Assembly (NCBI RefSeq): GCF_900683735.1
Contig: NZ_LR215979.1
Span: 1,550,001 to 1,614,000, forward strand
DNA from: Fusobacterium ulcerans ATCC 49185
GTDB taxonomy: Bacteria; Fusobacteriota; Fusobacteriia; Fusobacteriales; Fusobacteriaceae
Length of the DNA: 64,000 nt
Direction of reading: 5' to 3'
Positions within the stretch are counted from its first letter, which is position 1. Each line of letters begins with the position of its first letter. The position numbers and the translations under genes are program-made. The notes below the pieces were generated by a model that saw only the letters and a program-made list of their open reading frames with translations, made no database searches and had not been told where the DNA came from. Below, in pieces: positions 31,955 through 40,274 of the stretch.

Positions 31955-33361
31955 ATGTTTCAATTATTAAAAAAACTTTTTTGGGTAGAGTATATGCTCA
32001 ATCCTGAACAAGTGCTTGGGGATATACCTACTACAAAAGAAGTTTATAAGACTTCTTTTAATATTTCATGGCCATGTGCACTGGAAACTGTTCTGGTCAG
32101 CCTTGTTGGATCTATCGATATAATGATGGTAGGAGGACTTGGAGCTCATGCTATTGCTGCTGTAGGACTTACTAATCAACCTAAGTTTATACTTCTTGCT
32201 ATGATTTTTTCATTAAATGTAGGAGTTACTGCTATTGTTGCAAGGAGAAAGGGAGAACAGGACTATTATGGCGCTAACAGCTGCCTTAGACAGTCAATTG
32301 TCTTATCTTTAAGTATTTCAATGATAATGGCTTTTCTTGGTTACTTTTTTGCTTATGAAATATTGGAATTTGCTGGAGCTGGAGATGATGTAATTTTAGA
32401 ATCTGTAGCTTATTATAAAATTCTCATGGTAAGTATAGTTTTTACATCTTTAAGCCTTACTATAAATGCTGCTCAAAGAGGAGTAGGAAATACTAGGATA
32501 TCTATGAAAACTAATGTTACAGCTAATATCTTTAATCTTATATTCAATTACCTTCTTATCAATGGAATATGGATATTTCCCAGATTAGAAGTCAGAGGAG
32601 CTGCTATTGCAACTACCATTGGAAGTATAGTTGGATGCCTTATGTCTATCTTTTCTCTTTACTACAATACTAATTTTCTTGAAATGAAAGCTAAAGCCAG
32701 TTGGAAATTTGATAAAAAAACAATGAAAGCTTTTTTAAATATCAGTGGAAGTTCTGTTGTTGAGCAGGTATTTATGCGTATTGGATTCTTCTCTTTTGCT
32801 AAAATAGTCGCAGCACTTGGAACTATTGCCTTTGCCACTCATCAGATATGTATGAATATTATAAATCTTTCTTTCTGTTTTGGAGATGGATTAGGAGTTG
32901 CAGCATCTTCTCTAGTAGGACAGAATCTAGGTGCAAAAAGACCAGATAAAGCTATAATATATGGAAAAACTGGGCAGAGGATGTCATTTATAGTTTCGAC
33001 AGCATTATTCCTGTTTTTCTTTTTTGGAAGAAGATTTTTAATCACTCTATTCAATTCTGAAGAACATATAGTTTCTCTTGGAGCTATGATTATGATAATA
33101 ATTGCTTTTACTACTCATGTTCAGACTTCACAGACTGTTTATCTTGGATGTCTTCGTGGAGCTGGAGATACTAAATTTGTGGCTTTAATATCATTTATAA
33201 GTGTAGCTGCTGTAAGACCTATCTTAGCATGGATATTGTGTTTTCCTATGAATATGGGCTTGATGGGAGCATGGGTAGCTCTCTTTGCAGATCAGACAAT
33301 AAGATATATTTTAAGTAAAATGCGTTTTAACAGTGGTTACTGGACAAAAATTGAAATATAG
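31955..33361 (+). CDS. MATE-family efflux protein (NorM/DinF type)
   Basis: 468 residues from ATG 31955, which follows GGGGGAGGA; the frame is open 11 codons further from a TTG that precedes the ribosome site. Twelve membrane segments in two MatE halves: SWPCALETVLVSLVGSIDIMMVGGLGAHAIAAVG then NVGVTAIVARRKGEQ in the first, and GSSVVEQVFMRIGFFSFAKIVAALG in the second, with CFGDGLGVAASSLVGQNLGAKRPDKA. A 35-residue hydrophilic N-terminal extension precedes TM1. It is only distantly like the riboswitch-linked MATE gene at 7.2-8.5 kb. Substrate unknown. Confidence 0.92.
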   Translation: MFQLLKKLFWVEYMLNPEQVLGDIPTTKEVYKTSFNISWPCALETVLVSLVGSIDIMMVGGLGAHAIAAVGLTNQPKFILLAMIFSLNVGVTAIVARRKGEQDYYGANSCLRQSIVLSLSISMIMAFLGYFFAYEILEFAGAGDDVILESVAYYKILMVSIVFTSLSLTINAAQRGVGNTRISMKTNVTANIFNLIFNYLLINGIWIFPRLEVRGAAIATTIGSIVGCLMSIFSLYYNTNFLEMKAKASWKFDKKTMKAFLNISGSSVVEQVFMRIGFFSFAKIVAALGTIAFATHQICMNIINLSFCFGDGLGVAASSLVGQNLGAKRPDKAIIYGKTGQRMSFIVSTALFLFFFFGRRFLITLFNSEEHIVSLGAMIMIIIAFTTHVQTSQTVYLGCLRGAGDTKFVALISFISVAAVRPILAWILCFPMNMGLMGAWVALFADQTIRYILSKMRFNSGYWTKIEI

Positions 33362-33408
33362 TTTATTTGAAATAGAAATTTCTAATATATATAATATTCA
33401 TAAATGAA

Positions 33409-33465
33409 AAAGGGAAACTAAAAGACTAAAATTAATTTTAGAAGTTTAGCTATCCCTTTTTACTT
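33409..33465 (+). terminator. Terminator of the second MATE gene
   Basis: AAAAGGGA and TCCCTTTT close a stem that also contains CTAAAA/TTTTAG, followed by a T run. Confidence 0.75.
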
Positions 33466-33536
33466 TGATCTTTATAATAAATATCTAAATAAATTACTGT
33501 ATAAATCAATACATCTCTGTATAGTTTTCAATATAA

Positions 33537-34226
33537 TCAATTTTCTTCTTCCATTTTATATTCTTTAATCAGTGTTCCTGACCAATTAAAAAGTTCCTCA
33601 GAAAAATTTAAAAATTTCTCTTTAGAAGTATTTTCAAGTTCTTTAATCTCCATGTATATTTCCAAAATTTTTCCATCTTGTTCTGGTAATTTAGGTAATA
33701 AATCTGCTTTTTTCTTAATATATCTTCCTGTTTCATAATAATATTTTGCCTGCAATACAAAAGAGGCTGCTTTATATAGAGAAAATAATATATTCAAGTC
33801 TTTTTCATGAATAATATTATGCCCACACATATGATATATATTACAGCATCCAACTAATATTGCTCTTCTTACATCACTCTTTTTTATTGTTGGTAAAATA
33901 AAATCTAAATTTCCAACTAAAGGTTCTGTATCATAGTAAAATTGAAATACATCAGCTTTTTCCCAACAGCTCAATTCCTCTTTTCCTGAAATGAAACCAC
34001 ATATTTTTTCTCTATCTTCCATTTTAGAAATAATTTCATCATATTTTTCCAAATCTTTCATTTCTACTTTATCCAAAATTACAACTATATCTATGTCACT
34101 CTCTTTTGAAGCTTCCCCTCTTCCGTGACTTCCCTGCAATCCTATAAATTCAATTCTATTTTCAAATCCCTTTTTTATCTCTACTACAAAATTTTCCAAC
34201 CACCCTTTTTTTATCAAAAATGTCAT
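33537..34226 (-). CDS. Nucleotidyltransferase-domain protein
   Basis: 229 residues. The catalytic motif of the polymerase-beta-like superfamily is clear near residues 30-50: GLQGSHGRGEASKESDIDIVVIL (Gly-Ser, then Asp-x-Asp). The remaining 170 residues, with CCNIYHMCGHNIIHEKDLN and an all-helical C-terminus, resemble the C-terminal part of aminoglycoside adenylyltransferases and kanamycin-type nucleotidyltransferases. It may modify a small molecule; a HEPN partner for a MNT/HEPN toxin system is not present, which argues against that reading. GGGGAAG lies before the ATG. Flanked by thiD on the same strand, 39 bases upstream. Confidence 0.78.
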   Translation of the reverse strand: MTFLIKKGWLENFVVEIKKGFENRIEFIGLQGSHGRGEASKESDIDIVVILDKVEMKDLEKYDEIISKMEDREKICGFISGKEELSCWEKADVFQFYYDTEPLVGNLDFILPTIKKSDVRRAILVGCCNIYHMCGHNIIHEKDLNILFSLYKAASFVLQAKYYYETGRYIKKKADLLPKLPEQDGKILEIYMEIKELENTSKEKFLNFSEELFNWSGTLIKEYKMEEEN

Positions 34227-34265
34227 ATTACTCTTCCCCTTTCTAATTATTTTAAAAAGATTTTA

Positions 34266-35069
34266 TTAAAAGTCTATCCCAGATTTTTTGTATATTTCTA
34301 TAAAATGTCCTAATGGACCTATTCCTTTCCCTATGGAAAAGGAATCTTTTATTACCTGTGTTATATATTCTTTTCCAATCTTTACACTTTCCTCAATAGA
34401 ATTCCCTTTAGCCAGTTGAGAAGCTATTGCTGAAGAAAGAGTACACCCTGTACCATGAGTATTTACTGCATCAATTCTTGTTCCAAAAAATCTGATTATT
34501 TTCCCATTCTCCAAAAGGAGAATATCAGTACAATTGTCTTCCCTATGTCCTCCTTTTACAAGAACATTTTTTACTCCAAACTTCTGTATTTTCTTTGCAG
34601 CCTCTATTATATCCTCTTCATTTTTTATTTTCATAGAAGCCAGCACCTCTGCTTCTGGAATATTAGGAGTTACCAGCGTTCCTATTCCTATAAATCTTTG
34701 CATCTCTGTAAAAGCTTCTTCTTTTAATAGTTTATACTTATTTTTTGACAGCATTACTGGGTCAATAACTATATTTTTTGCCTTATATTTTTTTAGAGAG
34801 CCTGTAACAATTTTTATTATCTCTATACCTGAAAGCATTCCTACCTTTACACTATCTACTTCTATATCTTCAAATATAGCTTTGAGCTGCTCTTCAACTA
34901 TATCCTTTGACATTTCAAGTACTTTAGATACTCCCATCGTATTCTGAGCTGTTACAGCAGTTATTACACTCATTCCATAGACTCCCATGGCACTCATAGT
35001 TTTAATATCAGCCTGTATCCCAGCTCCGCCACTGCTGTCTGACCCTGCTATCGTCAATACTTTTTTCAT
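34266..35069 (-). CDS. thiD: Hydroxymethylpyrimidine/phosphomethylpyrimidine kinase
   Basis: 267 residues, standard length. Phosphorylates HMP and HMP-P in thiamine synthesis or salvage. Ribokinase-like motifs: TIAGSDSSGGAGIQADIKTM at the N-terminus, VDSVKVGMLSG, IVIDPVML, TPNIPEAEVL and the anion-hole/catalytic motif DAVNTHGTGCTLSSAIA (catalytic Asp or equivalent in NTHGTGC) near residue 210. No TPP riboswitch or other thi gene is in view. GGAGGAAG precedes the ATG. An imperfect TGGTCAG/CTGACCA repeat 60 bases apart flanks the upstream gap, of unknown meaning. Confidence 0.93.
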   Translation of the reverse strand: MKKVLTIAGSDSSGGAGIQADIKTMSAMGVYGMSVITAVTAQNTMGVSKVLEMSKDIVEEQLKAIFEDIEVDSVKVGMLSGIEIIKIVTGSLKKYKAKNIVIDPVMLSKNKYKLLKEEAFTEMQRFIGIGTLVTPNIPEAEVLASMKIKNEEDIIEAAKKIQKFGVKNVLVKGGHREDNCTDILLLENGKIIRFFGTRIDAVNTHGTGCTLSSAIASQLAKGNSIEESVKIGKEYITQVIKDSFSIGKGIGPLGHFIEIYKKSGIDF

Positions 35070-35172
35070 TCTTCCTCCAAAGGCAATAAAAAATGGTCAG
35101 TACTATATAAGTATAACAAAAGAAATTAAAATATAATTTACTTTTAAGTTAACCTTGTCTGACCACCTTCTT

Positions 35173-35424
35173 TTATTCACCTATTTTTATCATATAATTT
35201 CCATTATAATGAATTTCATCTACAACTATTTCTTCATGTATAGGTCTTTTCTCATCAAAACTTCCATTTTTCCTGAAAAACTCATTAATATTTTTTACAT
35301 CTTCTGGTGTTAAAAAAAATATCATAACACAATTCATTATTTCAAAAAATCTATATCTATCTTCTGGTACAGGTTGTTCCCTATCCCATACTTCACAAAA
35401 TTTTGTAAAATTCTCTGATGCCAT
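35173..35424 (-). CDS. Small protein of unknown function downstream of xthA
   Basis: 83 residues, cytoplasmic, no signal or membrane segment. Sequence pattern: FTKFCEVWDREQPVPEDRY, RFFEIMNCVMIFFLTPEDVKNI, and a C-terminal beta-rich HEEIVVDEIHYNGNYMIKIGE. It is not recognised. AGGAGGACAA precedes ATG, and only 8 bases separate it from xthA, so the two are co-transcribed. That suggests, but does not show, a link to DNA repair. Confidence 0.7.
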   Translation of the reverse strand: MASENFTKFCEVWDREQPVPEDRYRFFEIMNCVMIFFLTPEDVKNINEFFRKNGSFDEKRPIHEEIVVDEIHYNGNYMIKIGE

Positions 35425-35432
35425 TTGTCCTC

Positions 35433-36194
35433 CTAAAACTCTTTCTTTAATTTTAAAACTACAGGGCAGTGATCTGAACCTAAAATTTCATTATGAATCT
35501 CTGCTCCCTCCATAATATCTTTTAATCTTTCTGAAACAACAAAATAGTCAATTCTCCATCCAGCATTATTTTTTCTGGCATTAAATCTATATGACCACCA
35601 AGAGTATGCTCCAGTTAATTCAGGGTAAAAGTGTCTAAAACTATCCACAAACCCATTTTTTAACAATTCTGTAAATTTTGCTCTCTCTTCATCAGAAAAT
35701 CCAGCATTCTTTCTATTTGATTTTGGATTCTTTAAATCTATTTCTTCATGAGCTACATTTAAATCACCACATATAATAACAGGTTTTGTTTTATCTAATT
35801 TCATCACATAATCTCTGAATTCATCTTCCCAGCTCATTCTGTAATTAAGTCTGGCTAATTCTTCTTGAGAGTTGGGAGTATAAACAGTTATCATATAGAA
35901 ATCATCATATTCAAGAGTTATCATTCTTCCCTCTTTGTCATGCTCGTCTATTCCTAACCCATAAGATACTTCTATTGGTTTTTTCTTTGTGAATATAGCA
36001 GTTCCTGAATACCCTTTTTTTTCAGCATAATTCCAATATTGATAATACCCTTCTAAATCAAGGTCTATCTGTCCCTCTTGTAATTTTGTTTCCTGAACAC
36101 AAAAAATATCTGCATTTTCATTTTTAAAATAATCTAAGAAACCTTTCTGTACAGCTGCTCTTAAACCATTTACATTCCATGAAATTAATTTCAT
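35433..36194 (-). CDS. xthA: Exodeoxyribonuclease III
   Basis: 253 residues. AP endonuclease and 3'-5' exonuclease of base-excision repair. Exo-endo-phosphatase motifs: LISWNVNGLRA at the start, VQETKLQ (Mg-binding Glu), VYTPNS, ICGDLNVAHEEIDL (Asp and Asn), GAYSWWSYRFNARKNNAGWRIDYF and the terminal GSDHCPVVLKL (catalytic Asp-His). ATG follows AAGGAG. First of a two-gene unit with the 83-residue ORF, divergent from the 215-residue gene. Confidence 0.95.
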   Translation of the reverse strand: MKLISWNVNGLRAAVQKGFLDYFKNENADIFCVQETKLQEGQIDLDLEGYYQYWNYAEKKGYSGTAIFTKKKPIEVSYGLGIDEHDKEGRMITLEYDDFYMITVYTPNSQEELARLNYRMSWEDEFRDYVMKLDKTKPVIICGDLNVAHEEIDLKNPKSNRKNAGFSDEERAKFTELLKNGFVDSFRHFYPELTGAYSWWSYRFNARKNNAGWRIDYFVVSERLKDIMEGAEIHNEILGSDHCPVVLKLKKEF

Positions 36195-36289
36195 ATCAGT
36201 CTCCTTCCAACTTTTTTGCTCTATTTAATTATATCATAAAGTCCGTTTATTTTTCAATTTATTAATTTAAGTTGATATAAAATGCCCTA

Positions 36290-36318
36290 TTGACAAACAA
36301 AGAAGTATATTGTAATAA
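36290..36318 (+). promoter_or_regulatory. Promoter of the 215-residue gene
   Basis: TTGACA, 17-base spacer, TAATAA; the start codon follows at 36356 after GGAGG. Confidence 0.5.
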
Positions 36319-36355
36319 ATTACTATCTTTAATTTCATACTTGTGGAGGATTCTT

Positions 36356-37003
36356 ATGAAAAATTTAAAAAGTATTATTGATGATTTAAACTCAGCAGAT
36401 GAAAATGATGAGGCAATTAAAGAAGCTCTTGAACTTCTTTTAGACTTTTCCAATTTAAAAATGTCTATTATGAAAAAAGAGATTGAGAAAAATTTAATCT
36501 CTGGAAATTTTGTAGGTTCAAATTTTAAAGTTCCTATTTCACATATTATCTCAGAAAATTCCAGACAAATAATTAAAAATTCAGAAAATGAAAATGCTAT
36601 TATTAATGATGTTCTTACCTCTTTAAATGACATATTTTATTGTAATAAGGATATCTCTGGCAGTATAGTAAAAGAAGTAGGAGAAGCTTTAATTAAACTC
36701 ATACAGGAAAATGATAAAGAAATTGTATTTTCTTTTCTGGTTTTAGAAAGTATGAGCATCATCAAATATGATTTAATATTTTACAATAAATCTTTAAATT
36801 CTAAAAAAATCAGAAATAAGGTTCAAAGTAATTTATCATATATTGTTACGAAATCAGTTGTTAATGTAAGACAGATGCCATTTAACGACTATTCTTCTTT
36901 ATGCTTAGAACTATCATTAAAATATTTTGATAAAGATATAAATAAAGTTAAAAATAATTTAAATGAAATGAGAGATGCTTATTCTATTAATAATTTATCC
37001 TAA
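36356..37003 (+). CDS. Conserved-looking helical protein of unknown function
   Basis: 215 residues from ATG 36356, 6-7 bases after GTGGAGG; the frame runs 22 codons further but that part overlaps the promoter. Predicted almost all helical, no signal peptide. Recurrent acidic-hydrophobic heptad-like helices: DDLNSADENDEAIKEALELLLD, ISENSRQIIKNSENENAIIND, VKEVGEALIKLIQENDKEIV. It lies upstream of dinB with its own spacing but no terminator between, and diverges from xthA. No family recognised. Confidence 0.6.
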   Translation: MKNLKSIIDDLNSADENDEAIKEALELLLDFSNLKMSIMKKEIEKNLISGNFVGSNFKVPISHIISENSRQIIKNSENENAIINDVLTSLNDIFYCNKDISGSIVKEVGEALIKLIQENDKEIVFSFLVLESMSIIKYDLIFYNKSLNSKKIRNKVQSNLSYIVTKSVVNVRQMPFNDYSSLCLELSLKYFDKDINKVKNNLNEMRDAYSINNLS

Positions 37004-37061
37004 AAATATTATCATTAATTTCTTGATATTTTTAGCTATCTTTAAAAAAAGATAACTAGAT

Positions 37062-37090
37062 TTTACTATCTTCATAAAACATGATATAAT
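37062..37090 (+). promoter_or_regulatory. Promoter of dinB
   Basis: TTTACT, 17-base spacer, TATAAT, ending 30 bases before the dinB ATG. No LexA-type box was recognised. Confidence 0.6.
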
Positions 37091-37120
37091 AAAGTCAAAT
37101 ACAGTTTTAAGAGGTTATAT

Positions 37121-38173
37121 ATGAAGAAAGATAAAGTTATTCTACATTATGATATGGACTCTTACTATGCTTCAATTGAAATAAGAGATAATCCCAGATT
37201 GCTTAATAAACCTTTAGTTGTTGCTGGAAGTATAGTAACCACTGCCAGCTATGAGGCAAGGAAGTTTGGCATACATTCTGCCATGAAAGTTTCTGATGCA
37301 AAAAAACTTTGTCCTTCTTTATTAGTTGTCCCAGTAAACAAAGAAAAATACAGTGAAATATCAAGAAAAATACAGAGCCTTGTTCTTAGGCTCACACATA
37401 AAATAGAATTTATAGCTCTAGATGAAGGATATATAGATATATCAGAAATCATAGACTTATATCCATCTAAAGAGTTTTTTGCTAAAAAATTCAGAGAAAG
37501 AATCAAATATCATACTGGACTTACCTGTTCTGTTGGAATAGGCTTTAATAAACTCAGTGCAAAAATGGCAAGTAATATAAATAAGCCTTATGGGCAGTTT
37601 ATTTTTCTTTCTCCTTTAGATTTTACAAAATATATTTCAGATAAAAATATTGGAATAATTCCTGGAGTTGGAAAAAAACTTTCAGCTCTATTGGCAAAGA
37701 ATTCTATTTTGAAAGTAAAGGATATTTATTCCTATTCTTTATCTTCACTTTGTTCTTCATATGGAAAATCTCGTGGAGAACTTCTATACTCTTTTTCTAG
37801 AGGAATAGACTACAGAGAAGTGGAATATAAGAAACCTACTCATTCTATAGGAAATGAAAATACATTTAAATATCCTCTGAATACTGATTTAGAAATAAGA
37901 AGAGAACTTGATGATCTTTTTGAACATTCATATAAACGACTTTTAAAAGAAGACTTTATAAGCAAAACAGTTATACTGAAAATTCGTTTCTCTTCTAATG
38001 AAACTATCACAAGATCAAAAACTTTAGAAATTCCAACTGATTCTTATGAAAAATTAAAAAAAATTTCAGATGATCTTTTAGAAAATGTTAATCTGACAAA
38101 TAGTATAAGGCTTTTAGGTATCTCTTTTGGAAATTTAACAAAAAAATCTGTTAGACAACTAGCTTTTTTCTAA
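37121..38173 (+). CDS. dinB: DNA polymerase IV (Y family)
   Basis: 350 residues. Error-prone translesion polymerase. Palm motifs: ILHYDMDSYYASIEI with the first catalytic Asp, steric and finger region TTASYEARKFGIHSAMKVSDAKKLCP, and IALDEGYIDIS with the Asp-Glu pair; the usual SIDEAY is ALDEGY here. Thumb helix-hairpin-helix at IGIIPGVGKKLSALLA, little-finger domain from about residue 230. The last residues, VRQLAFF, form a clamp-binding motif of the QLxFF type. AAGAGG precedes the ATG. Confidence 0.95.
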   Translation: MKKDKVILHYDMDSYYASIEIRDNPRLLNKPLVVAGSIVTTASYEARKFGIHSAMKVSDAKKLCPSLLVVPVNKEKYSEISRKIQSLVLRLTHKIEFIALDEGYIDISEIIDLYPSKEFFAKKFRERIKYHTGLTCSVGIGFNKLSAKMASNINKPYGQFIFLSPLDFTKYISDKNIGIIPGVGKKLSALLAKNSILKVKDIYSYSLSSLCSSYGKSRGELLYSFSRGIDYREVEYKKPTHSIGNENTFKYPLNTDLEIRRELDDLFEHSYKRLLKEDFISKTVILKIRFSSNETITRSKTLEIPTDSYEKLKKISDDLLENVNLTNSIRLLGISFGNLTKKSVRQLAFF

Positions 38174-38224
38174 AAAAATAAGGTATAATAAAACCATATA
38201 ATAAATTATTTCTATGGAGGTCTC

Positions 38225-38581
38225 ATGAACATTAACTTTAAACTAGGAAGTACTACAGGTAAGGCTGGTATTTTAAGTATAGAATGTCAAAAATTAAATA
38301 TTCCTTATGTGGTGGTTGTTTTTAGAAATGTGCTTAACTACCCTAATTCTGTTCAAATCTTTAAGTTAAAATCAAAACCTAAAGACGAAGCTGCTGAAGT
38401 TAAAGCTGTTGAGGAAATCTGTAAGGTTGCTGACAAATATGCAATAACATTAGTTATGAAATTAGCTCTGAGAAATAGAAAACATCTCATAGAAACTTTT
38501 TCTAAATTTGGTTTTAAAACTAAAAAATCTTGGCTTGGAAATTGCCCAGAGATAATAAGAGAATATACTCCTTTAAATTAA
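38225..38581 (+). CDS. Small protein, probable GNAT-like fold
   Basis: 118 residues. The sequence reads like a compact acyltransferase-type alpha/beta protein without a clear acetyl-CoA loop: a central VADKYAITLVMKLALRNRKHLIETFSKFGF stretch ends in the FxxFGF pattern seen at the C-terminus of GNAT enzymes, preceded by KAVEEICKVADK. The Q/RxxGxG/A motif for CoA binding is not visible, so activity is doubtful. GGAGG lies before the ATG. It follows dinB by 51 bases, with a TATAAT at 38185-38190 that could give it its own promoter. Confidence 0.6.
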   Translation: MNINFKLGSTTGKAGILSIECQKLNIPYVVVVFRNVLNYPNSVQIFKLKSKPKDEAAEVKAVEEICKVADKYAITLVMKLALRNRKHLIETFSKFGFKTKKSWLGNCPEIIREYTPLN

Positions 38582-38721
38582 TTTTTTAAATTTTATAACC
38601 AATATTTTAAATTCAATCTTTTTTTATCTTTTACATAGATATTAATTTTTATTTCAGTTATTTTTTTAACATCACAACTATTCTTTAAATCTTTTTTTTA
38701 ATCATATCAGGAAATAAAAGG

Positions 38722-38751
38722 TTGCATTTTAGGGCAATTTTTAGTTATAAT
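38722..38751 (+). promoter_or_regulatory. Promoter of the 87-residue membrane protein gene
   Basis: TTGCAT, 18-base spacer, TATAAT; start codon at 38780. Confidence 0.55.
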
Positions 38752-38779
38752 TAGTTAAACTTAGTTGAGGTGATTAAAA

Positions 38780-39043
38780 ATGTTTAGAAGTCTTATAATT
38801 TTTGCTTTGACATTTTTACTTGTTGTTTTTGGTTTGGAATATCTAATGCCTCCTTTTGGAACGATAGTATATCTTAATCCAATAGAAATAGTTGGGTCTA
38901 TTGCTTATTCCATAGCTTATGTAACAGGAATGCATGTAAAGCTCTCAATATTTTTAGCTATAGCTTCTATCTCTATTATTCCTTTAATTTTAGTAATAAT
39001 AGTTAATAGAATCTGTAAGAAAAAGAAAAAAAGAATATTTTAG
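38780..39043 (+). CDS. Small two-helix membrane protein
   Basis: 87 residues. Hydrophobic segments at 3-20 and 58-80, a conserved-looking loop YLMPPFGTIVYLNPIEIVG between them, and a basic tail CKKKKKRIF that should stay inside. No family recognised. Own promoter and terminator, so it is an independent gene; GAGGTG precedes the ATG. Confidence 0.6.
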   Translation: MFRSLIIFALTFLLVVFGLEYLMPPFGTIVYLNPIEIVGSIAYSIAYVTGMHVKLSIFLAIASISIIPLILVIIVNRICKKKKKRIF

Positions 39044-39055
39044 TAAGTTTTTTCC

Positions 39056-39085
39056 GCCTTTCATCACTTGAAAGGCTATTTTTTT
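39056..39085 (+). terminator. Intrinsic terminator after the small membrane protein gene
   Basis: GCCTTTCA pairs with TGAAAGGC around a five-base loop, then T7 after CTA. Confidence 0.85.
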
Positions 39086-39196
39086 GCATAAAAAAAGAGC
39101 AACTAAAAAGCTGATATGCGAACAAAATCAATAATAAATATTTTTATTGAAAAGTTCTGAAATCATATTTACTTAATAAATTGCTCTCTTCAATTT

Positions 39197-40261
39197 TTAT
39201 AGTATATGTATTGATTCAACATCTAAAGAAAAATCAAGTTCTGAATCTAAGGCATAACTTTTTTTACCTCTTGGATTACTTACTGATATCTCTACTTTTA
39301 AATCCTGAAACATTACTTCATATTCATGATAAGCTCCCATGAACATACTTTTAGTTACCTTTCCTTTAAAATCATCTTTAGATATGATAATACTTTCAGG
39401 CCTTGCTACTATTTTTATTTCATCACCTATATTATGAGTTACCTTCTGTGGGACTTCATATCTAACTCCATACACATCTATTGTACATTTACTGTCAGTC
39501 TTATATACCAATTTTCCAGTAAATATGTTTGCTCTTCCTATAAAGTTAGCAACAAATTCATTTACAGGATTTTGATATACTTCAATAGGTGATCCTGCCT
39601 GCTGTATTCTTCCTTCTTTCATTATTATAACTTTATCTGCAAGCCCCATAGCTTCTGCCTGATCATGTGTTACATAGATTGAAGTTATTCCTACCTGCTG
39701 CTGAATCTTTCTGATTTCATCTCTCATATGTATTCTTAGCTTTGCATCCAGGTTAGATAGAGGCTCATCAAATAAAAGAACTCCTGGCTCCATTACCAAC
39801 GCTCTAGCAAGAGATACCCTTTGCTGTTGTCCTCCAGACATCTGTGAAGGAACTCTTTCAGCAAAATCCTCCATATTCATCATTTTTAATATTCTATGAA
39901 CTCTTTCATCTACCTCGCTCTTTGGCAGTTTTTGAAGTTTCAATCCATAAGCAATATTATCATATACATTCATATGAGGAAACAGAGCGTAATTCTGGAA
40001 AACCATTGCTGTATCTCTCTTATCTGGTGTGATTCTTTCTACATTTTCATCTCCTATATAGATATGTCCCTCAGTAGGAACTTCAAATCCTGCCAGCATT
40101 CTCAATATAGTAGTTTTTCCACATCCACTTGGTCCTAAAAGGCAAACGAATTCTCCAGCCTTTATATCAAGATTAAGATCAGCTACTGCCTGAACCCTTC
40201 TATTATCTCCTGTTAAAAATGTTTTATTTATATTTTCAAATTTTACTCTTTTAGCTCCCAT
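39197..40261 (-). CDS. fbpC: ABC importer ATPase, ferric/spermidine-putrescine (FbpC/PotA) type
   Basis: 354 residues. Walker A GPSGCGKTT, Q-loop VFQNYALFPHMNVYDNIAYGL, signature MSGGQQQR, Walker B VLLFDEPLSNLD and H-loop VTHDQAEAM, then a C-terminal TOBE domain from about residue 240 (ANIFTGKLVY..., IVARPESIII). This is the MOI-type ATPase with regulatory TOBE. Third gene after binding protein and permease, 14 bases downstream of the permease. A large loop closed by AGAGCAA/TTGCTCT and a T run at 39095-39190 may end the transcript. Confidence 0.9.
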   Translation of the reverse strand: MGAKRVKFENINKTFLTGDNRRVQAVADLNLDIKAGEFVCLLGPSGCGKTTILRMLAGFEVPTEGHIYIGDENVERITPDKRDTAMVFQNYALFPHMNVYDNIAYGLKLQKLPKSEVDERVHRILKMMNMEDFAERVPSQMSGGQQQRVSLARALVMEPGVLLFDEPLSNLDAKLRIHMRDEIRKIQQQVGITSIYVTHDQAEAMGLADKVIIMKEGRIQQAGSPIEVYQNPVNEFVANFIGRANIFTGKLVYKTDSKCTIDVYGVRYEVPQKVTHNIGDEIKIVARPESIIISKDDFKGKVTKSMFMGAYHEYEVMFQDLKVEISVSNPRGKKSYALDSELDFSLDVESIHIL

Positions 40262-40274
40262 AACTCTCTCCTTA

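Noticed and set aside
33537-34226. Nucleotidyltransferase as the antitoxin of a MNT/HEPN toxin-antitoxin pair
   Set aside because: No HEPN-domain partner is adjacent and the protein is longer than the minimal MNT antitoxin.
35093-35165. TGGTCAG and CTGACCA flanking the thiD upstream gap, considered as a riboswitch stem
   Set aside because: No TPP aptamer core (CUGAGA, ACCUGAUC) lies between; a seven-base repeat 59 bases apart can be chance.
39095-39190. Large inverted repeat AGAGCAA/TTGCTCT as a structured RNA
   Set aside because: Only seven closing pairs with a weak AT-rich interior; more likely a poor terminator for the ABC operon.
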